NCBI GenBank assembly: GCA_018398805.1
Contig: JAGFBZ010002033.1
Span: 496,001 to 560,000 of the forward strand
Source of the DNA: Hirundichthys speculiger
Lineage: Eukaryota; Chordata; Actinopteri; Beloniformes; Exocoetidae
Length of the DNA stretch: 64,000 bases
Direction: 5' to 3'
This document shows, in pieces, positions 18,471-31,650 of this stretch. The notes beneath the pieces were generated by a model, which saw nothing but the letters and a program-made list of their open reading frames with translations, made no database searches and was not told the DNA's origin. A program made the position numbers and the translations under genes. Every line of letters starts with the position of its first letter. Position 1 is the first letter of the stretch.

Positions 18471-20544
18471 CTTCTTGTGATACTTGCCAGACCGTTATGC
18501 AGTACAAACTGCAGAATTTGTTGTATGTGCTGTATACGGTATGTAGGGATGCCTTGTCATGACTTCTCAGTCTGTGTAACTGAAAGTGAACATTGAAGTC
18601 TTTGTGTTTTTCATTGTTTATGACTCACACACGATCCAGATTAAGTGCTTGATTAAATTGTTGAGATGAAATCATCACACCAGCTCTCTTTTAAACACTT
18701 TAAAGTCCACTGGATTAATTAGATCCCCTCTATTTATTCCTCTGAGTCAATATCAGTTTTTGGTGGATGTGAAATAAATTTTTTACATAAAACCTTTGAT
18801 TGTACTGAAGTGTACTGACTCTTAAGGGTTAATGTTGACATTGTAGTGTGCTTCCAGATTCCAGACCTTTTAACTGGGGCTTAGATAAACCCATGCTTGA
18901 TGTAACACTGGATGAGCGTTCAGTGGGAGCACAGCATTGGGCTGAACTCAAAATGTTGCAGTTTAGGTATTACTGTATTAAACTGCTGCTAAATTAGCTG
19001 CATACAATTGCTTTAATGACTACCAGCTCTCTTGTGACCTACTAGTTTTAAGGCTTACTGGTCCTTGAGGTGGATGGCATTACTATAGCTTCAGTGTGGA
19101 GTTAGGTCAAAAATCAATCTCACCATGAAAGGAGGGAGTTCTGCCGACCAAAAAAAAAAAAAAAGTCAGAATAGGAAATTATGCAAATTAGACAGTCTGA
19201 CCACAGCTGTTATATTTATATGCATGGGAGTTGTAAAGGTGAGTGGGAAAGGCGGGCTTCATCAGGTGATCAGCACAGGTGCAGAGACCTTCTGTGAAAT
19301 GGAATGAAAGATGGCAAGTATTGGAAAACAAGCAAAGCCCAAGACTAAGATACTCTCTGGTATTTAATGTCTAAAAATAACCTGTGCGAACAATGATATG
19401 CATGTTCAGAAATACATGCATTCACATGAGAAAGAACTCAGTTGGTCCTTTTTTTTTTGTCAGTAAAATTTTTACATTTTTTATTTCAGATTTTTCAAGC
19501 CTGTAGTGGGAAAACAGCCTCAGAGTTTTCTTCCTTTCTTTCGTTCTTCCTTTCTTTCCAGGACAACAATAGTTCTCATTCCTGGGCTGGACCTCAGGCT
19601 TCCCACGGTAAGTTAAATTCAGTGGCCACAGAGTTCAGGGATCTGACTCGGTCTGTGCTGGCATGTTTCCCTCTGCAGGATGAGTGCTGCCCTAAACACC
19701 CAAGCTCATTTTCACTACTCCATGACACTGGTCAGCAGTGCAATATGAGAAAAAGATTAAAAATCATAACAAAAAGAGAGAGAGAGAGATCCTTTTACTG
19801 GAGAGGACGATAAGGAAATATTGATTTCAAACTGGTCTAGAGAAGAATTTAGAAAGATGCTTTAGGACTGAGGACTTTGCTTTTTCTGTGTATTTTATTA
19901 AATCATTGTTTTCTTCTGTAATTAGACCAAGTGAAACACTACTCATGTTATGCTTGAAGAGGGCTGAGTTGGCTGTGAGCTCTAAAGTAACAAACACCTC
20001 CATGCTTCAGTTCCACAGCGATCACTTCTGCGAATGGGCCGATCAGATCATTTAAGAGCATAAAGCGAAATAGGTCACAGGCACCCCAGGAGAGCCTGGA
20101 TAACATGTTGCCCATAAACAGTTAGCAGTCCTTGTATGTGTGTGTGAAACCTACAAAACAAACTCATGCCATTTGGTTTTTTTTTTTTTTTTTTGTCTTT
20201 TGTTCAATTAAAGAGACACAGTACTAGAAGCTCGTTTCCAAGCAATGAATAAGTGAATGAATGACTATGCAGGGACTTATTGGGTAAACTTCATACAAAA
20301 ATCAATGAAAGTAATGCTGTAATGAATGATTTCATTTCTTAAATCTCTTTCAAAAACACAGCAGAGCACACTAATTCAGCGCTAAGGTTTGTCTATCTGA
20401 ATTTGTCCACAAAGCCAAAGTGGGAACACCTTACAACCCAATTGCCCCCTTTGTATGATTATCATTAGTCCTTTCAGACATGTTAAGTCTGAATCACAAC
20501 AGTGTTTTTGTCGTGACTGCATGCTGAGATAACTTAAACGTGTC
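18471..20544. other. Intergenic sequence, nothing recognised
   Basis: AT-rich sequence with homopolymer runs (A at 19150-19163, T at 20178-20194) and a (TTCTTTC)n pyrimidine patch near 19535. No gene is supported. Confidence 0.35.
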
Positions 20545-20912
20545 ATGTTTTACAGGTGTTAAGGGAGGACCCAGGAGCAAAAGCCAATGATCCAAAAATG
20601 CAAAAACATAAATTTAACTTCAATCCAGGGAGCCGACGAAAGGGAATACAAGCAGAACTGCAAACATGTGACATTCCACAAAGACTAATAGATCCAATGC
20701 AGACCAGGGAAAAGACAGGACTTAAATACACAGAGGAACAAACGAGAGGCAGGTGCAGGGAATCAAGGTAACAAGAGAGGAAGCAAAGCAGAAAACAATG
20801 AAGACCAGACAGACCTTTCAAAGTAAAACAGGAACCTTTAAAGACAGGGAGAGACGCCAACTTGACACAGACATACACACACAGGGCTGTCATGGCCGAC
20901 CAGGCCATGACA
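20545..20912. repeat. Probable dispersed non-coding repeat
   Basis: The run from GGAGGACCCAGGAGCAAAAG through CCAGACAGACC to GGCCGACCAGGCCATGACA resembles a repeat found many times in teleosts, ending in a CATGACA-type terminus. The minus-strand ORF of 121 codons here is a by-product of that sequence. The class is uncertain. Confidence 0.4.
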
Positions 20913-23900
20913 AAACGAGTAATAAAAGTTTGCTGTGTAATATATCAAGCAAATTCACCAGTCTATTCATTCAGGAACACACAAATTTGGAAAAAGACAG
21001 GAGGACAGGAGCTCCTGACCGGTGGTGGTCCTACTGTATGTGGTTCTTCTGGTTATCATTGAAGGAAAGGGATTCTGCCTCTCTAGATTCAGTGCCGAGC
21101 ATATTTTGATTCTCTATTTTCACTTTCATGTCAATCAGGACTTGCCAACCGGTTCTTGATCCTGCAGCTCTGTGAGCAGTTTGGATATAACTTCGGGACT
21201 GAGGAGACAGGTGACACGAGCAGCCAGTCATCTGCAGAAGAGAAGAGCTTAGATGTTTTTAAATATCCCCTTTAGCACAGCAAAGTTCATTTTCTTGTAA
21301 AGGTATGTGTAAATGATCACTTTTTCTCTTTTTAACTGTACTGCAAAACTGTTGAATAAACAGGCCTTGTGTCTGAAAGCAGTAATAGTAAAAAAACAAA
21401 ACAAAAAAACAAATCAATAAAAATACTGCCAGAAAGGACTGGTGAAGGACATGTTCACTTTTCACATTAGCACAAAAAAAAGAAAAAAAAATCTGCTACA
21501 AGATTAAATTGCATATATAGATTAGTTGGTTTTGCCAGACAATGGCTCTAACCATGAATGTAAATGCAGACAAAGAAGAAGAAAAAAAGAAAGCAGTAAT
21601 AGTAATGGTCGTGATATTTACTGAAATTCTGTTTGAAATTAATAAGATATACAACTTGTTAAAAGCAAAAGCCATGTTTGTACAGTCATGTGTTGCTTGT
21701 AATGCTTTTTACTAGTATTGCGTTACTACTCTTTACTGGTTGTCAGTAAGCTCTAGCTAACAGTAAATGAACTGTAACAACATACCTTAGTCACAAACCT
21801 ACAGACTGGCTCCTGACAAGATGGACTCTCTGCTGTGATCTTTTGACAGTTATGACATTTTAATTTCCTCACAAGGTAAGGGACAATCCATTTATATCGC
21901 GGCTCAAAGACTTGTTGATTTATCAGCCACCCTTGACTGCACTTTATTTATGCATTCGGTGGATTAGCACAATGCAACTCCATTGTGTTTCATCCCTTTT
22001 TTTTCTGTTTTTGTGCAGGTGCACACCTTCAGTTTCATACCCTATGCACTGTTCTCCATGTGGACTTATGCAAGCTGACTTTCAGCAGCCACCTAGGTCA
22101 GAGTTCATGGTTTTATCCTGATGTGCTGTCATGGGGCTTTGATGCCTCATCATGTAACCTCTCTGAGTCACAGGGAACACCTGTCTTTGCACTCATAAGG
22201 TATGCTAATACATGCGGACACATGGTGGCCTGCTGCCTGACCTTGCTAGGACAGCAGGAGTCATTGGAGAGACTGGCCACGGTGGCACTGCAGGACACTA
22301 TCTGGCATATGCTCACTCAGTACAGCCCTTAACACGTGCAGTATAATCAAGCTGCTTGTGAGGAAAAGTGCCTAATGATCAGGCAGAACACAGCAGGACT
22401 TAAAGCACTGAGCAAGACCAATAAAACACAAAACTGAAACACTTTATGTGAAGAGCATCAATTAATATCAACAGGAGACATTTACGCAGAGTATGTGTAT
22501 GAGTTTTGTTTTTCTCCCGCATGTTGTCTACATTGTCAACAGTTTATCTGAATTTCCTTAAATAGCCATGCGTCGACGTTGACATGCACTTCAGGAAACT
22601 GAAATCGACTGCTTGTAATTCGGTTCTACTGTAAAACATGCAGCACACAACCAACATGTTGTGAGCAGAACAGATTTTCTCCACCTTTCTAGTGTAGCTC
22701 TTTTTTTCTCACAATCTGTTTGTGCAAGAAGAGGCAATGGACTTTTAAACACCCCCCCCCCCCCCCCCCCCCAGACAAATTCACAAACGCATGCCAGCAC
22801 ACACACACCCCTCCCTCTCCGCCAAACCTAACCACAATAACCTCCACAAACACAGACTCCGTTTTTTTTTCTAGGAAGGGAGGTATTATTGTCTGCCTCT
22901 CCCCTGTGCTTTCCAAGTGCACTTTTCAAGGTGTAGGGCTTGGCATCTCCATAGCAACAGTAGAGTGACAAGGAGCAAGGGGAGAGAGGAGAAAGTAGGC
23001 GGCGGGGACTGAAGCAGGGGCAGGAAAGATGGACAGCGGGAGGGGTGGGGTGCTCTTCTGGTTTCAGGCGCACACTCAGGGCACGCAGACTTGGGAACAC
23101 AGTGACATTTGTGTGTCGTGATGGCAGAAACTGCAAAGCAAACAGGGAGTGGCTCTTTTCTGGAGGTGTTTGTTGGCTGCGTCTGTACCGACATCCACTC
23201 ATGTGCTTTCCCGAAAAAACTGTGGAGGTCTCTGCACTGAAAGCCCAGATGGTATAATCCTGATGCTTGGTGAAAGATGACCTCTCACTTTGCAACACAG
23301 GTTAAGCTGAGGGTCAGAGTCTGGGTTTGTGAAGCACAGACCTCCAGGAACAACTGGACCGTGTTTACAGGTGCATGTGTCCCGTGCTGCCCCAAATATG
23401 TCCACATTCCTCTCTTCCTCCGTGCTCTTCTCTCTTTTGACCTTTACTCCACAGTGGTCACTTTTGCCTGTCTCTTCAGTTGGTCTAACAAGTAGCTGTC
23501 TATTCAAGCAAAACACCTTTTGAAAAAATAAAGAGAAAAGGAATCCTGTAGTAATTTCCAGTTTCCATCTCCCTCTGTCTTCTGCGTACCTGGTATTAAA
23601 GTTTCCTGCCATGTGTGTTGCATTTATGAAAGCTGCACCTATAGATGTTAATGAGTTCATGCAGTTTTAACAACATACTGTGTGGTATGTTAAAGTGAAT
23701 GCTCAGTTCACTTCAACACACTTCAACAATTTGCTCTTCCAAACTCCTTCTCTGTGGAAGTTGACCACTCCACTGCTTGAGCCAATGGCATTTACCTTTT
23801 AAAGGAGATGGGCTTAAGAAAAAACAGTTGCGCCTGCGTTGACAGAACAGAAACCAATATCCTGGAGCAATAGGCATGCCATCTGTGACAGTTGTATCAA

Positions 23901-25055
23901 GTTCTGAAGGGTGATATAAGGGCAGTGGATTCAAAAATGTTTCATACCCAATAATTGAAACACACAGTTTCTCCACAAGGATGAAATACAAATGATTAGA
24001 CAATCACTATCCATGCCATTTCATATGACATGTGCTAATCTGAGGTAAGATACTTCCATCAGTGGTCTATACGTTTGCAGAAATGCAGTTTTACTTTCTT
24101 GAATTCACATGTCTGTCTTAAAGCTGATGGTGTATGTCGGAGTAAAGACCAAACCATGGAAATCAAGAGAGCTGTCTGTGGACCTGCCAAACTGGACTTC
24201 GTCAAGGCACAAAAGTGGAAAAGGATTAGAAGGAAAAAAAATCTATTAACAAATGGCAGCAAAACAAGTAACCCACAAGCCAATGATCACTATGAATGAA
24301 GCTGACATACTTTTGGGGATGGAAGAACCTCAATAAACAGCCATCTGTGCAGCTCCTCACCTTTAAAGCTTTAATAGTAGTGGCCAGAAAATACTCATTA
24401 AAAGGAACAACGGCCAGTTTATTATTTATCAAAAGACCTCTGTTTTATCTTAAATAGCAAAACTCTCTCAAAAAATGTGAGCAAAAAATACTCAGGTGTA
24501 TGTAGGAAGGAGCATCACTTCATTAATGCCGCCTAAACAGTTAACAAAGGTGAACAAAGTATCACGACTGGGGATCAACAGTGGAGAGGGACTGTGAGCA
24601 GAAGGATGAGGGAAAAACACTAAACTTATGAGATGTGGAAAACATGAACAGGACTGATAATTTCCCGTCTGGAATGTGAAGTATACTGCTTCAGAGGAGT
24701 AATGGAAAAAAGACAAGGATAACCCATATTAGGAGAGGAAACTAAGATCCAACTGGCTTTGCATCTTGTTTGGAATGTACAGTTGTATCATGTTTCCATC
24801 AGGAAAAGCAGGTGAAATTAAAACCCTAAATCATAAAAGAGTTGGACTGTATGGAGAAAATAAATGCAGTGATTTTCATATTTACTTTGACTTTTATTTG
24901 ATATGGATTAAGCACTTTCATATTTTGTAACATCGACTCATTTTCTTTGTTAATAATAATGATAATAATAATAATAAGTTTCTAATATAATTAAATGGAT
25001 CTCTTGCAAAAGAGATTTTTCATCCCAATGAGACCAATGGCTAAAAAAAAATATA
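20913..25055. other. Intergenic sequence with simple repeats
   Basis: No supported gene. It contains a C21 run (22752-22772), an (ATA)n patch near 24955-24976 and several short ORFs without family features. Confidence 0.35.
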
Positions 25056-25760
25056 TATATTAAGGAATTTGAAGGAATTTCAGTCGTTAAATGTCAGGAG
25101 CACAAGCTTAAACTGGACACCTCTGACTTCTCAGACAAAACTGATAAAACTACATGGGTAAGGGATTATAATTGAAAATCATTGTCAAGAAAACCACACC
25201 ACAGAGGTGCATTAAAAAATGCCACGTTACACTTTACTGTGCAAAAAAAAAAGGAACCTTTTTGTTAACCTTGTGAGCTCCAAGGCATCTGGGATTGACC
25301 ATAAATACATATTTTGGTCAGACAAATCACTATTCCAGATGCATTTTGGAAGACTTGAGATTTCTGCGCTCTGGATCAAAGACAAAAAGAATCATTCAGA
25401 CTTTTATCAGCAACAAGTCTTAAAGCCAGAGTCTGTGATTGTACAGCATTGCATCAGAGCTTTTGGAAAAGGTCATTTACACTTCTGTTATGGTGGAGGG
25501 ATTTTAAAGCAACACTTTAAAGTGAGACAAAAAAAAAAAAAATCCAGGGAAGCCCATGCATTATTCAGCCAAGACAATTCAAAATCACATTCTGCTCAAA
25601 ATACAAAGGCATAGTTGAGGCAGAAGGGTGTACCGATACTGAACTGGCCTGCCTGCAGTCCAGACATCCCACTTTTTCCTGATCTGGGATTGCACAAAAA
25701 AGTCCTGCAGCAGTTAAAAACCAGAATACCTTTTCTGTCCTCAGAAATAATCAAACTGAA
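25056..25760 (+). pseudogene. Tc1/mariner transposase remnant
   Basis: The plus strand carries a degraded DDE transposase of a Tc1-like element. Recognisable parts are an FWSDKSLFQ stretch (the WSDES region around the second catalytic Asp), an FGKGHLHFCYGG stretch, and QDNSKSHSAQNTKA followed in another frame by LNWPACSPDIP, the QDNAPCH...WPAQSPDLNP region of the family. Frameshifts, stop codons and poly-A insertions break the frame. The terminal inverted repeats could not be fixed. Confidence 0.72.
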
Positions 25761-26440
25761 CAAACTATTATTTCACTTTTCTCATTAACAAACTCACTTA
25801 GTTCTGAATTTCAATTTCAGAAAACTATTTAAACGCAGACTACACTCATGTTTAGTATACATTAACTAATCCCAACATGTTTTCTTTGTGTGTTTGTTTT
25901 TTTTTGTTTTACCCTTTTACACAGGATTTAAATATAACCACTGGTGAATGGTTGATTGACTACTGTCATATTGCAGTTACTAAAAAAAAATGTTTCTGAT
26001 TGTGTACATTAAACAAAATCATGTCTGAATTGCACAACTATTGGTGGCTTTGGCAGTTGTTCATTTAAAATATAAAGGTTAGTTTATTCATCTGGCAATC
26101 ACATAAATATCAATTAATCTGTTAATCAGATTAATCAGTATGTTTTAACACTGATTACAATAACAGCAACAACAGACGGATGCTCCTAAATAATTATGTT
26201 CCTGTACACTTTTACTTTTACACACACACAATGGCAAGTTATTCTGTTCCAGTTTAAACTGTATAAATGAGAAATATGGGGGTGTGTGGAACATTATGGG
26301 TTTCTGTGATGTCTATTTCCAGTGTCAATGCCAGTTTACTCACAGCAGTTTAGAATAAATGGTCAAGAGTGGTACACAATGTGCAGGTTAGGGCTAGTAG
26401 GATTTTTTTTCCCCCCTTCTGCTTGTAAATTGGACCCTTG
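25761..26440. other. Intergenic sequence upstream of the ADAMTS promoter
   Basis: AT-rich sequence without recognised elements. It gives way abruptly to GC-rich sequence near 26440. Confidence 0.4.
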
Positions 26441-27123
26441 GGTCCTGCAAAACTGCGTGCGTTTCCAGCGGTCAGCCACCGGAGGCGCTGCTGCTCACCC
26501 AAACCCAGGACGGTGGACTGACAGTCAAAGTTTCTGAAACCGGCGGAGCGGAGAGTTGAACGGTAGTTATGATCCCGGAAAGAGCGTCCAAGTTGTAAAA
26601 AATGACTTTAAGGTGAAGCTCGGGCTGGAGGCGGGATGGAGCAGCTTTCTGGAAGCGCGAGCTGTCAGCGGGCCCGTCTGTCAGCCGGCCAGCGCGCCCT
26701 GAAACATCCTCCCATCTCGCCGTGGAGACGCGCGGGGAAGTGGGTGGGAGCCCGGTGCCCTCTGTGTGTGTGCACGCGTGAGCGTGTGCGTGGTGTCAGC
26801 GCACAGGGGCGAGATCGGGGGGGGGGGGGGAGCGCGCCCAACGTGAGAGAAGAGTTGGGAGACGCGGAGCGGAAAGAAAGCAAGAGTTGAGTGAGAGAGG
26901 GAGAGAGTGAGAGAGTAAGAGACCTCGACGGAGAGGAGGAGGAGGAGGAGGAGGAGGAGGAGAGAGAGGGGAGGAGAGCTCCGTCTCTCCCGGTGCACTT
27001 GGCAGTCTGGTTGCGGACTGCTGTGCTGTTGCTGTCGTGGCGTGGCTGGTCGCGCCAGGCGGGGAACTTCACCACACTGGAGCCCGGAGTCTCACTCTCT
27101 CACCTGCGCAGTTCGGAGCTGCC
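26440..27123 (+). promoter_or_regulatory. GC/CpG-rich promoter and 5'UTR of the ADAMTS gene
   Basis: In an otherwise AT-rich window this stretch is GC-rich with frequent CpGs, as expected of a CpG-island promoter, and runs directly into the exon 1 start codon. It contains a G14 run (26817-26830) and a (GGA)n tract (26932-26962). The transcription start is not determined. An upstream ATG at 26636 opens an 84-codon frame ending at 26890, which would be a uORF if transcription begins before it. Confidence 0.6.
26932..26962 (+). repeat. (GGA)n trinucleotide tract in the 5'UTR region
   Basis: About ten GGA units flanked by GA-rich sequence. It may form a purine-rich element upstream of the start codon. 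Confidence 0.85.
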
Positions 27124-27211
27124 ATGGGTCTCTCACCGGGATTCAGCGTCCTAATGATTCTGCCGGCCTTCCTGCTGCACACCAGCGGCCTTTACATCGC
27201 CAGTAGCGTTG
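27124..27211 (+). CDS. adamts2: ADAMTS exon 1 (coding part): signal peptide
   Basis: The ATG at 27124 sits in an ideal context (GCCATGG). It encodes 29 residues plus one base: a hydrophobic leader with the core FSVLMILPAFLLHTSG, a typical secretory signal peptide. The exon ends at G 27211 before GTGAGT, a consensus donor. The phase (one base over) matches exon 2, which begins AC after an acceptor at 28705-28706, giving GAC (Asp) at the junction. Assignment to the ADAMTS gene rests on this phase match, orientation and proximity. The symbol follows exon 2 and could be a close paralogue (adamts3 or adamts14). Confidence 0.75.
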
Positions 27212-28706
27212 GTGAGTACAGTTCACTTTCAGCGTGGTCAGTGTTTATACTCCGTATCAGATGGTCTCTCATCAGCAGGGCAGCGCCGGGCTCCTCCTGC
27301 GCTTCCCTGGAAGTGTGCAGCTGTCCGGTCTCTCCTGCCTCAGTTTAATGTTTTGCTTTTGCAGTTTCTTAAAATGACACAATTTGCAACTTCTGGGTGT
27401 TCTGTTGTTGTGATTGCACTTTCCGGGGGTCCCTCAGCGGTGAAAGCGGGGGGTGATTTTTATCTGGGGTGTTAGAGGGCATCACACGCGCCCGCGTGTA
27501 CTGTCGGATTTTTGCAGCGGTAGCCCTATCTGCTCCGGCCGCTGTCGCATCTATCGATCTGTCACTAGACGCTGGAGTCGGATGTCAGCTCATTGATCAT
27601 CCTATTAGCAAAGCCTTCCTCCGTCGTGGGAATTCAAGAAATCTTAACAGAGTGTGTTTGAGTTTAGCAGTGTGCAAACTTTATAAATTAGACATATAGG
27701 TGAGCAGCAACGTTACAGACAGCTGAAAGCACAACTGTGTGACTCTGAGATGACACTGACACCATAAAATGGCCTTGGCTCACATTGTTAGTGTGTAATA
27801 GTGGGTGTGTGGGAGCATCACTCCAGCCGTCTCCAAAACGTACCTGTATTGTCAGTTACACGTGTAAACAACAAATATTGCTGTCTTTGTGTGTCAATGA
27901 AAAGCCTGTTTTTCGCACACACAGAAAGGCAACAGAAGGCAAATTAACATCATGAGATAGGTGTCTTCAAAACCGCAGTCCAGTGTGAAGCGCATTCATA
28001 AGGAGAGGCTTGCTGGGAACAAATCTGCATCTGAGTTATTTTTGAGTTATTAGACTTTGAATAAAAAAATCAGTCGGTTTCGTTGTTCTTGTCTCCAGCT
28101 GATTGACAGCGATAAAACTGACAGAGAGATGGAGAAAGAGAGACGCGGTTTGTACCCTGATGTTTCCTGTTGAGGGTGGAAGGGCACACGAGGTGTCAGG
28201 AGCGCAGCGCGCACTGCTGAGACGCACAGCCTCGCACCGGGGTCGCCTCTGGGTTCATGGGTGGGGCTGTGTGTGCATATCTGTGTGTGTGTGTGAATAT
28301 GTGGAAAGGTTACTGCTATATAATTGTGCCTGTGCTTGCACGTGTGTGTGTCCGCGCGTGAGTGTGTTTCCTTTGACGCAACTTGGAATAAGGAATCAAT
28401 AATTCCATGGCAGTCTTGACATTTTTCGAATCCCTTGTTTTTTTCCCTCCCACTTCTTCTTTTCCATCCTCCTTCTCACCCTCTGCCCATTTTCTCCACC
28501 GTTCATTCCTCATTCTTCTCACATGACGTCTCCTCCCCTCCATCCTATGGTTTCTTTTTTTTTTATATGTTTAACCTCTACTTTACCTCCCTCTGAACCA
28601 ATTTCCAAATGCTCACATCTTACTCACCCAATAAAATTCTTTCCTTATCTCTCATGCCCCCCTTCCCCCCCCATCCCCCTACCAACCCTAACTCTCCTTT
28701 CCCTAG
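27212..28706 (+). other. ADAMTS intron 1
   Basis: Bounded by GTGAGT (27212) and a pyrimidine-rich tract ending CCCTAG (28706). It contains GT-rich patches (28260-28370) and a C/T-rich region (28440-28700). No other gene was recognised. Confidence 0.75.
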
Positions 28707-29131
28707 ACTCCCTGCAGCATGTCCTGGGGGAGTATGGACTGGTTAGGCCGATCAGTGTGGATGCAGAGGGCCGCTTTCTGTCACACGCCGTCTCGGCTGA
28801 CCGTGTGGCAGCAGGGCAGTCCCGTAGGCGCCGGAGGAGGGAGTTAGGAGAAGGCAATGATGAGTGGGAAGGACCAAGAGGAGCTGAGGACAACCGAGAG
28901 CACGTGGGTCGTCAGGAAAAGCTTTACTACAATGTCACCGTCTTCGGCCGGGAGTTCCACATGCGTCTGCGCAACAACGCAAGGCTGGTGGCCCCCGGAG
29001 CCAAGATGGAGTGGCGTGACGACAGCGACGGCATCCGGCACACTGAGCTACTGCTGGATGATTGCCTGTATGTGGGTGACATCACGGACGCGCCTGGAGC
29101 CACCGTGGCTATCAGCAACTGTGATGGCCTG
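28707..29131 (+). CDS. adamts2: ADAMTS exon 2: propeptide of a procollagen N-proteinase-type ADAMTS
   Basis: 425 nt encoding most of the prodomain of a secreted zinc metalloprotease. EYGLVRPISVDAEGRFLSH opens the propeptide. The core LYYNVTVFGREFHMRLR, ARLVAPGAKMEW, CLYVGDI and VAISNCDGL is diagnostic of the ADAMTS2/3/14 subfamily, which removes N-propeptides of fibrillar procollagens. ARLVAPGA and CLYVGD are closest to my knowledge of ADAMTS2. A six-arginine run (28825-28845 region) resembles a proprotein-convertase site but lies early in the prodomain. NVT is a sequon. The exon ends in phase 0 at the conserved DGL followed by GTGAGT. Exons 1 and 2 together give 171 codons without a stop. 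The metalloprotease domain lies beyond this window. Confidence 0.88.
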
Positions 29132-29730
29132 GTGAGTGGGAATACCTTTTTACTTTTTGCGCTGCTCCAAACACATCTGCAGACATACTGACACGTGGGA
29201 ACACAAAAACACATATTTAAATATCAAATATATCATATGTTGAACCCTATTTGTTGGTTGGCCCAAAAGGTGAGAGTTTTGTCAGGGGTCAGACTTACAG
29301 TAGGACGTGCTGCTGTCCCTGTTGCCCTTTATTTGGTTGCCTGCCATGAGAAATACCTGAGTCATGTTTCTACGCTCTGTCCTCTTCCCTTTTTACTTTA
29401 CTCCTGTAAAGAGGAATGTATTATTAAAGGAATACTCTGAATACCCTCCCATAGTTTCTCATATTTATCACTAGCTCGGCTTTTAGGAGAATATTTAGCA
29501 ATGTTGTTTTGCACACAAAACTGTGGCAGCCACTACAACAACAATCAAATTTAAACTGCCTCCTGAGATACAGTCTGTGAGGACTGTGCAGAGGATCTGA
29601 GACGAGAGGATGCAGAGAGATCGATCGAGACCAGTGCTCAAGGAAGAGGTAGAAGGGACAGATTTTGTATATAAGCCTTAGGGCAGTGGAAAAGAAGGCA
29701 TAAAATATAGGAGTATATGCTCCAAAGGGG

Positions 29731-29889
<159 letters not shown>

Positions 29890-30999
29890 GAGACTAGGGG
29901 GTGGAGATTCCTTCATTAGAAGAAATGTTCATTAGTCAGCCAGATCCGCCCACCAGTGGAGCTGTAGCAGCAACTGGATCCGTTTAAGGCTGAGGACACA
30001 GGGGACTGAGCCAGCAGCTGAGCGAGAGCAGGCAAGGAGCCAGGACAGCACCGGCCTGACATGCCCACTTAGTCTGACATCAGCCAGCAGCGACTCACCG
30101 CTGTTGCTTCTTGCTTCAGACTGTCTTTTCAGGGCCTACTGGCAATCTCTCGGAGAGGTCAGAGACAAAATATGGTTGTATTAGTTGACAGATCAGTCAG
30201 AACCAATCATCAATTTGTTGATTACACTCCTGTTCCTGATCTTAAAAGATATATACATATCATAATATTGCCTATGTGCACGAGGAAACAAGTTGTGCTC
30301 ACCATTATCTTGTCTCTGTTTACGTTCCTGATGTAAACATTAACACCTAATTTAAGATTTTAGAAAAAAGGAGGGGGGAGTGGGGGGCTCTATAATAAAG
30401 TCACATTGCCCAGAAATTAATTTCTAAGGGTGTCCTTTGTAGTTGTTGACCAGTTCTAGTTCTATAGAGCAGCAGTTACGTTGGTTTGTGGTGACAAGAA
30501 AGCTTTTGCAATGCCTCGGCATCAGCGAAGCCAATGTTGAAGAAGACTGCCGTGGCAAACCTGGCAACCCTGACTATGGGATTCCACCAATTGGGACTCG
30601 GAATATGAAAATGTTTTTCCTTCTCCTTTTCAAGGCATCATACAATATCTGACAAGATTAAGAGGTTGTTTACATCACAGGTTTCATGCAGTTGGGCAAA
30701 ATTACAAATTTCTGTTTTGCATGATTACCCTTTTATAAACATGTTAGCAATAAACATGTGGTCATGTGCAAAGGTCTGCACCTCCTTTTTTTAAATCCTG
30801 TTGTTGTGTGAAAATATAATAAAGAAAAAAAAATCAGACTGAAGTGTAGCTTAGTTTGAGAAACGTGCAAACGCAGATGAACAACAACAACATATAAGTT
30901 TTCTTACTATGTTGTTGTTTATTAAGTTAAAATAACAAATCATGTAAATGATAAAATAGTGCTTAGAAAATAATAAGACATTTTAAATCACAATAATGT

Positions 31000-31230
31000 C
31001 AGCAATACCAAGTACTGCAATAATTAAATGTCTTGTAAATCCCCCATTACCAGCAATAACTTGAAGTCATTTCCCGTAAGAACTTATCAGTCTCTTACAT
31101 CATTGTGGAGGAATTTTAGTCTGTTTTTCACATCATTCCTTCCCTTCATTGAGGTTTTTGGGCATTTGCTTACATGTCGCTCTTTTAAAGTCCTACTATG
31201 ATGTTGCAGTGCATCAAGAAATCCCTCACC
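31000..31230 (-). mobile_element. Possible Tc1/mariner-derived fragment
   Basis: The stretch CATTGTGGAGGAATTTTAG then TTCATTGAGGTTTTTGGGC and GCTCTTTTAAAGTCC resembles the antisense of a widespread fish Tc1-like element. No ends were found. Confidence 0.4.
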
Positions 31231-31339
31231 CTGCCTTTAAATTGTAACAGCAAACTAAAAGTTTTACTTGTGTTGAACTAGTGAGCTCAGTAAAAACAGC
31301 TCTGCTTATGAGGGTTAGGGTTAGATAAAGATAAAGAAG

Positions 31340-31650
31340 TGCAGATAAAGCACTGTTGCCACACAGGAAGAAGGTTTCTGGGGTTTTTCTGTGTGGAGCT
31401 TCCATATTCTCCCCCAGTGTTCCTGAAGCTCCTGCTTCCCCCTACAGTTCAAAAACATGCATGTTTGGCTGATCAGTGGTTCTAAATTGACCGTAGAAAC
31501 GAACATGTATGGTTGTTTGTCTCTGTGTGATGTACTGGCAACCAGTCCAGGGTGTATCCCACCTCTCGCTTGCTGATAGCTGGAATAGACTCCAGCACCT
31601 CTTAAAGGATGATGCTAGTATAGTAAATAGATGGATGCTTGTTAGTTCCC
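31340..31650 (-). repeat. Common teleost dispersed repeat, minus orientation
   Basis: On the minus strand the sequence reads CTGGAGTCTATTCCAGCTA, then GTGGGATACACCCTGGACTG, then a CATGCATGTTTTTGAACTG-like stretch and GGAAGCTCCACACAGAAA. This is the familiar order of a very abundant fish repeat, probably a LINE/SINE tail. Confidence 0.65.

Noticed and set aside
20543..20908. Minus-strand 121-codon cysteine-rich ORF
   Set aside because: It lies in a probable dispersed repeat and mirrors plus-strand frames; no start context or recognisable domain.
26665..27075. Minus-strand ORF with poly-Ser in the ADAMTS 5' region
   Set aside because: Produced by the reverse complement of the (GGA)n tract and GC-rich sequence; no independent evidence of a gene.
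28523..28706. Coding extension upstream of ADAMTS exon 2
   Set aside because: The open frame here is pyrimidine-rich intron ending in a consensus acceptor (CCCTAG). The phase match with exon 1 fixes the exon start at 28707.
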